From Mollicutes bacterium (GTDB taxonomy: Bacteria; Bacillota_I; Bacilli_A; RF39; UBA660): DNA of 15,931 nucleotides. The notes under the pieces were generated by a model. The model was not told where the DNA came from, searched no databases, and was given only the letters and a program-made list of their open reading frames with translations. Where the stretch lies: assembly GCA_004552445.1 (NCBI GenBank), contig SFOJ01000020.1, positions 1 through 15,931 on the forward strand, read 5' to 3'. Shown piece after piece: positions 13,691 to 15,931 of the stretch. How positions within the stretch are numbered: the first letter of the stretch is position 1; each line of letters starts with the position of its first letter. A program made the translations under genes and the position numbers.

Positions 13691-13903
13691 TTTATTCTCC
13701 TTTCTTTAGTTTTTTTATATTTCCATTACCCTATATTTTTAATGATTCTTAGCAAAAACAATCTTAAATATGTAAAAAGAATCTAATGTTTTTTCCTTTA
13801 TTTACAAAGCCTTGAAGTGATTTTTTCTTATTCTTCCATTACCCAGTTAATCGAAGTCTTAGAAAAAATTTTTTTCTTCATTCATTATTTATCACTTCCT
13901 TAT
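13691..13903. other. Gene-free stretch upstream of rhuM
   Basis: It holds ORF C (13828-13881) next to the end of the acetyltransferase gene and then about 140 bases with no gene. An 11-base direct repeat TTCCATTACCC occurs at 13721-13731 and 13834-13844; the second copy abuts the rbgA-like codons and the first lies 30 bases before the rhuM start. No convincing promoter for rhuM was seen (a TTTACA has no good -10 partner). Confidence 0.5.
13828..13881 (-). CDS. 17-codon ORF C with an rbgA-like start
   Basis: Peptide MKKKIFSKTSINWVMEE. The 13 bases AGGAAGTGATAAA before it (complement of 13888-13900) are identical to the ribosome site region of rbgA (complement of 10179-10191), and ATTAACTGG follows at the INW codons as in rbgA. 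A first ATG 4 bases upstream (13885) gives only an 8-codon frame. I read it as a cut-off 5' end of rbgA rather than a functional gene. Confidence 0.5.
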   Translation of the reverse strand: MKKKIFSKTSINWVMEE

Positions 13904-14440
13904 TTATATTAATTTTTTGCTTTTGCTATAATATTCTACACCAGAATATGTACCGTCTTTATTTAATCTTCTATTTGCAATATAACCATCTTTTTTAAAT
14001 CCTGCCTTTAACATAACTTTTGATGATTGTGTATTTAATTCATTACAAGAACATTCAACTAAATAATAACCACTATCATTTAATAAATGTTCAGACACTA
14101 CCTTTAATGCTTCTGCGGCATATCCATTTCCCCAATAATCATATCTTATTGTATATCCTACATTACAATAATTGTGTTTTTTTACAACAGTATTAACATC
14201 AATATTTCCAACAACAATACTATCAGATTTTCTCTGTATAACCCATCTCTCATATTTAGACTCATCTGCTTCGTTTATCCATTGTTTTATACATTCTAAT
14301 TCTTCTTCTTTAGTAAGCTTAGGAAATTTAATATATTTAGATAATCTTTCATCCGTAATTATCTCATATATTGCATCAATATCACTTTCTTTATATCGTC
14401 TTAAAATTAGTCTTTCAGTTTCAAGTTTTGGACTCAACAT
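13904..14440 (-). CDS. GNAT N-acetyltransferase (RimJ/RimL-like)
   Basis: 178 aa. LETERLILRRYKESDIDAIY at the N-terminus, VGNIDVNTVVKKHNYCNVGY in the middle and YDYWGNGYAAEALKVVSEHL as the acetyl-CoA motif A (R/QxxGxG/A form: YWGNGYA) are the RimJ/RimL type layout, ending with NTQSSKVMLKAGFKKDGYIA (motif B). It would transfer acetyl from acetyl-CoA to an amino group of a protein or small molecule; the acceptor cannot be read from sequence. AGGAGG lies 9 bases before ATG 14440. It has its own extended -10 promoter and is followed by ORF C. Confidence 0.9.
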   Translation of the reverse strand: MLSPKLETERLILRRYKESDIDAIYEIITDERLSKYIKFPKLTKEEELECIKQWINEADESKYERWVIQRKSDSIVVGNIDVNTVVKKHNYCNVGYTIRYDYWGNGYAAEALKVVSEHLLNDSGYYLVECSCNELNTQSSKVMLKAGFKKDGYIANRRLNKDGTYSGVEYYSKSKKLI

Positions 14441-14482
14441 TTTACATTTCCTCCTTTTGTTTTATACAAAATATTTTTATTT

Positions 14483-14491
14483 ATTATATCA
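14483..14491 (-). promoter_or_regulatory. Extended -10 promoter of the acetyltransferase gene
   Basis: TGA directly before TATAAT on the minus strand (TG at 14490-14491, TATAAT at 14483-14488). The -35 position 17 bases upstream reads CTATAA and is poor; an extended -10 can work without it. Confidence 0.5.
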
Positions 14492-14565
14492 TAAAAAGAT
14501 AGATTTTATAGTAATCCATCTAAATTTATTTATATACTTTTTATAAAATGGGGTAAAATAATTTA

Positions 14566-14628
14566 TTAAATCAAAATCAAACAGATAATCGAAATCTTAA
14601 GAAAACTTTTTCTCTTTTCTTTTTTCAC
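14566..14628 (-). pseudogene. Degenerate remnant D of an rbgA-like start
   Basis: Frame from GTG 14628: KKEKRKSFLKISIICLILI, 20 codons. SFLKISII aligns with SFSKTSIN of ORF B, and DNA around CTTAAGATTTCGATTATCTG resembles the corresponding 20 bases of ORF C with a few changes. No ribosome site. It follows the small membrane protein gene by about 10 bases, the same position as A, B and C. The rest of the gene-free stretch 14441-14638 holds only the promoter above. Confidence 0.4.
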
Positions 14629-14638
14629 TTCATATATA

Positions 14639-15046
14639 TTAATTCATTATAAACATGCGTTGAAATTCTTCAATAGTGTATATTTTGTCATTATTTGGTA
14701 ATGTAACATATGAATATGCTCCGTGTTTTTTTGCAATTATAAATGCGCCATCTGTCCAATCAAATTTCCCTTTATTGTTAATTTTATGCTTCCAGTTAGA
14801 ACTTCCCCAATATTCAGTTGTGCTCGTCACATTTATATATTCAAATCCAAAGTTATCATGTCCGTTATCTATTTTATATATATATGTTTCATACGTTTGT
14901 TCCCCTACACCACCATGAAATATTGCAATGTAATCATTAGGAATATTAATATTTTTTTGATATTTTAAATATAAATAAAATCCAATTATTATAACAATAA
15001 TTACGTTCATTAGTACAATAAATATTAACTTTTTTTTATTATTCAT
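14639..15046 (-). CDS. Small membrane-anchored protein of unknown function
   Basis: 135 aa. A basic start MNNKKK and one hydrophobic helix (about 7-27) form an uncleaved anchor or signal peptide; no lipobox Cys is present. The outer part (about 30-135) is Trp, Tyr, Asn and Gly-rich (IAIFHGGVGEQTYETYIYKI, EYWGSSNWKHKINNKGKFDW) and looks beta-rich. I recognise no family. It may lie on the cell surface. SD AAAGGAGT precedes the ATG. The gene is followed by remnant D. Confidence 0.75.
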   Translation of the reverse strand: MNNKKKLIFIVLMNVIIVIIIGFYLYLKYQKNINIPNDYIAIFHGGVGEQTYETYIYKIDNGHDNFGFEYINVTSTTEYWGSSNWKHKINNKGKFDWTDGAFIIAKKHGAYSYVTLPNNDKIYTIEEFQRMFIMN

Positions 15047-15149
15047 TATTTTTTACTCCTTTTTATTAATTAAAATTTTTATTTAATTTTATATATACCT
15101 TTTATAAATTTTTATTGAAATCATTATTATAAAATCTAATGTTTTGTAA
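15047..15149. other. Gene-free spacer
   Basis: Very AT-rich, without a gene, clear hairpin or repeat. Only the ribosome site of the small membrane protein gene is recognisable. Confidence 0.5.
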
Positions 15150-15305
15150 TTAATTATCTTTCTTTTTAGAATATAAAAGTATGCTGTACTCTTGACATCT
15201 CTTGCAAGTAGTAGAATCTTTAACTATTTTTATTTTTACTTTAATTTCTTCAACTAATGGTTTGAAATTATTAAACTTATTTTCAATTTCTTTTAGTTCA
15301 TTCAT
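15150..15305 (-). CDS. 51-residue small protein with a CxxC pair, coupled to the acetyltransferase
   Basis: Starts MNELKEIENKFNNFKPLVEE at ATG 15305 and ends CKRCQEYSILLYSKKKDN. The ATG overlaps the TGA of the upstream acetyltransferase gene (ATGA), and AAAGGTGA precedes it, a typical coupled start. A charged N-terminal helix leads to CKRC near residues 34-37, which might bind zinc or cycle redox state. No family recognised. Coding is supported by the start architecture and a well-formed helix; length alone would not be enough. Confidence 0.6.
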   Translation of the reverse strand: MNELKEIENKFNNFKPLVEEIKVKIKIVKDSTTCKRCQEYSILLYSKKKDN

Positions 15306-15931
15306 TTCGTCACCTTTTGTCCATCTTTTTCATCAATAAAATTAACATACTCATCTTTATATTTTTCAAGTGATTCATCTACATTAATCCAATATACACT
15401 TGTTAATATTCCGTCATATGGATCAATTTCTGTTCTTTCTAACTTACCACCTAATGCTTCCATGGTTTTACTTGAACCCAAATTTTCTGCATCACAATCT
15501 AACATAACTTTATCCAATCCTATTTTTTTTGCTTCAATCAATCCAAGATATAAATTAATTTTGTTATATCCTTTTCTTCTTTCAGTAGGTCTTATTCCAT
15601 AACCAATATTTCCACCAAATTGTTTCATTTCTTCTGTTAAATTCCATCTAACATTTATAGTTCCAATTATTTTATTATCATTCTTTCTAATTAATAAAAA
15701 AGTCTTACTTTGACATCTACCAAGATTTTTAGCATATTCTTCATATTGCATATTTAAACATTTTTCAAGTGATTGTTCAAATGTGTATCCATATAATATA
15801 TTATCTAATGATCCACTTCCATTAATATCTGAATTATATTCTACAAATTCATTTATATAATCTATTATTTCATTTTTACGTTCTAATGATGGTGTTTCTA
15901 AATAAAATCTTTCCATTAAATTACCATTCAT
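15302..15931 (-). CDS. GNAT-family acetyltransferase; start at the window edge
   Basis: 209 aa in view. NIGYGIRPTERRKGYNKINL is motif A of a GNAT protein (R-R-K-G-Y; Asn replaces the usual Ala or Gly) and CDAENLGSSKTMEALGGKLE is motif B. The whole resembles the COG3981-type predicted acetyltransferases (INGSGSLDNILYG, SKTFLLIRKNDNKIIGTINV). The ATG occupies the last three bases of the window; a second Met at residue 6 has no ribosome site, so the start is the edge ATG or lies outside. It is coupled to a 51-residue ORF downstream. Acceptor substrate unknown. Confidence 0.85.
   Translation of the reverse strand: MNGNLMERFYLETPSLERKNEIIDYINEFVEYNSDINGSGSLDNILYGYTFEQSLEKCLNMQYEEYAKNLGRCQSKTFLLIRKNDNKIIGTINVRWNLTEEMKQFGGNIGYGIRPTERRKGYNKINLYLGLIEAKKIGLDKVMLDCDAENLGSSKTMEALGGKLERTEIDPYDGILTSVYWINVDESLEKYKDEYVNFIDEKDGQKVTK

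Noticed and set aside
14425..14445. Start-stop (ATG TAA) regulatory element before the acetyltransferase
   Set aside because: The first ATG lies only 2 bases from AGGAGG, too close to be used well; the second ATG has a normal 9-base spacing.
13780..15144. Shared AATCTAATGTTTT upstream of rhuM and in the 15047-15149 spacer as another cassette mark
   Set aside because: Thirteen AT-rich bases with no further likeness around them; chance is plausible in this base composition.
10187..15931. Integron gene cassette array with attC sites
   Set aside because: One-orientation cargo genes with repeats at their 3' ends recall an integron, but I find no GTTRRRY/RYYYAAC core pairs, no attC fold and no integrase, and the repeats look like gene starts.
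1..15931. Plus-strand open frames opposite the minus-strand genes
   Set aside because: Apart from the ylbJ-like gene they are Leu/Ile/Phe-rich shadows without ribosome sites or family likeness.
1..15931. CRISPR arrays, tRNA or rRNA genes, insertion sequences
   Set aside because: No regularly spaced repeats, cloverleaf sequences, rRNA segments or transposase-like frames were found.

Overview
The window is very AT-rich DNA with tightly packed genes, almost all on the minus strand. It uses the standard bacterial code: tryptophans are TGG and TGA works as a stop. The core gene content points to a low-GC Bacillota, probably a Bacilli-type lineage with a reduced genome. The order lon > spoVID-like > ysxE-like > pilin genes > radC on one strand is, from memory, a compressed version of the B. 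subtilis order lonA-ysxC-hem genes-spoVID-ysxE-valS-folC-comC-...-radC. SpoVID-, YsxE- and YlbJ-like genes suggest that the organism, or a recent ancestor, forms spores.

Layout. 1-204: start of radC. 279-1283: ylbL-like membrane Lon/PDZ protease. 1316-2230: ylbJ-like membrane protein, the only plus-strand gene. 2210-4637: three prepilin-like genes in one operon, whose terminator lies inside the 3' end of ylbJ. 4701-6207: ysxE-like and spoVID-like spore coat morphogenesis genes, overlapping by 8 bases. 6248-8566: lon, with a good sigma-A promoter. 8653-9228: unknown helical protein behind a consensus TTGACA-17-TATAAT promoter. 9320-10177: rbgA (ylqF) ribosome assembly GTPase. In this core region five genes carry a hairpin that contains or overlaps the stop codon.

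10187-15931 is accessory DNA, all on the minus strand and stacked upstream of rbgA: a CPBP membrane protease, an HExxH peptidase, a deoxyribosyltransferase-like protein, a broken rhuM, two GNAT acetyltransferases, a small membrane protein and small ORFs. After four of these units (ends of the genes at 11332, 12241, 13904 and 14639) there is a short ORF whose first codons resemble the start of rbgA (K-T/S-S/N-I-N-W) and which then runs into unrelated sequence. Two of the units also share a 164-base leader that is about 95% identical and runs from just after the rbgA-like codons towards the start codon of two unrelated cargo genes. My reading is that cargo cassettes were inserted one after another into the 5' end of rbgA at the INW codons, each bringing a replacement rbgA start. 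No integrase or transposase is visible here. This is the most unusual structure in the window.
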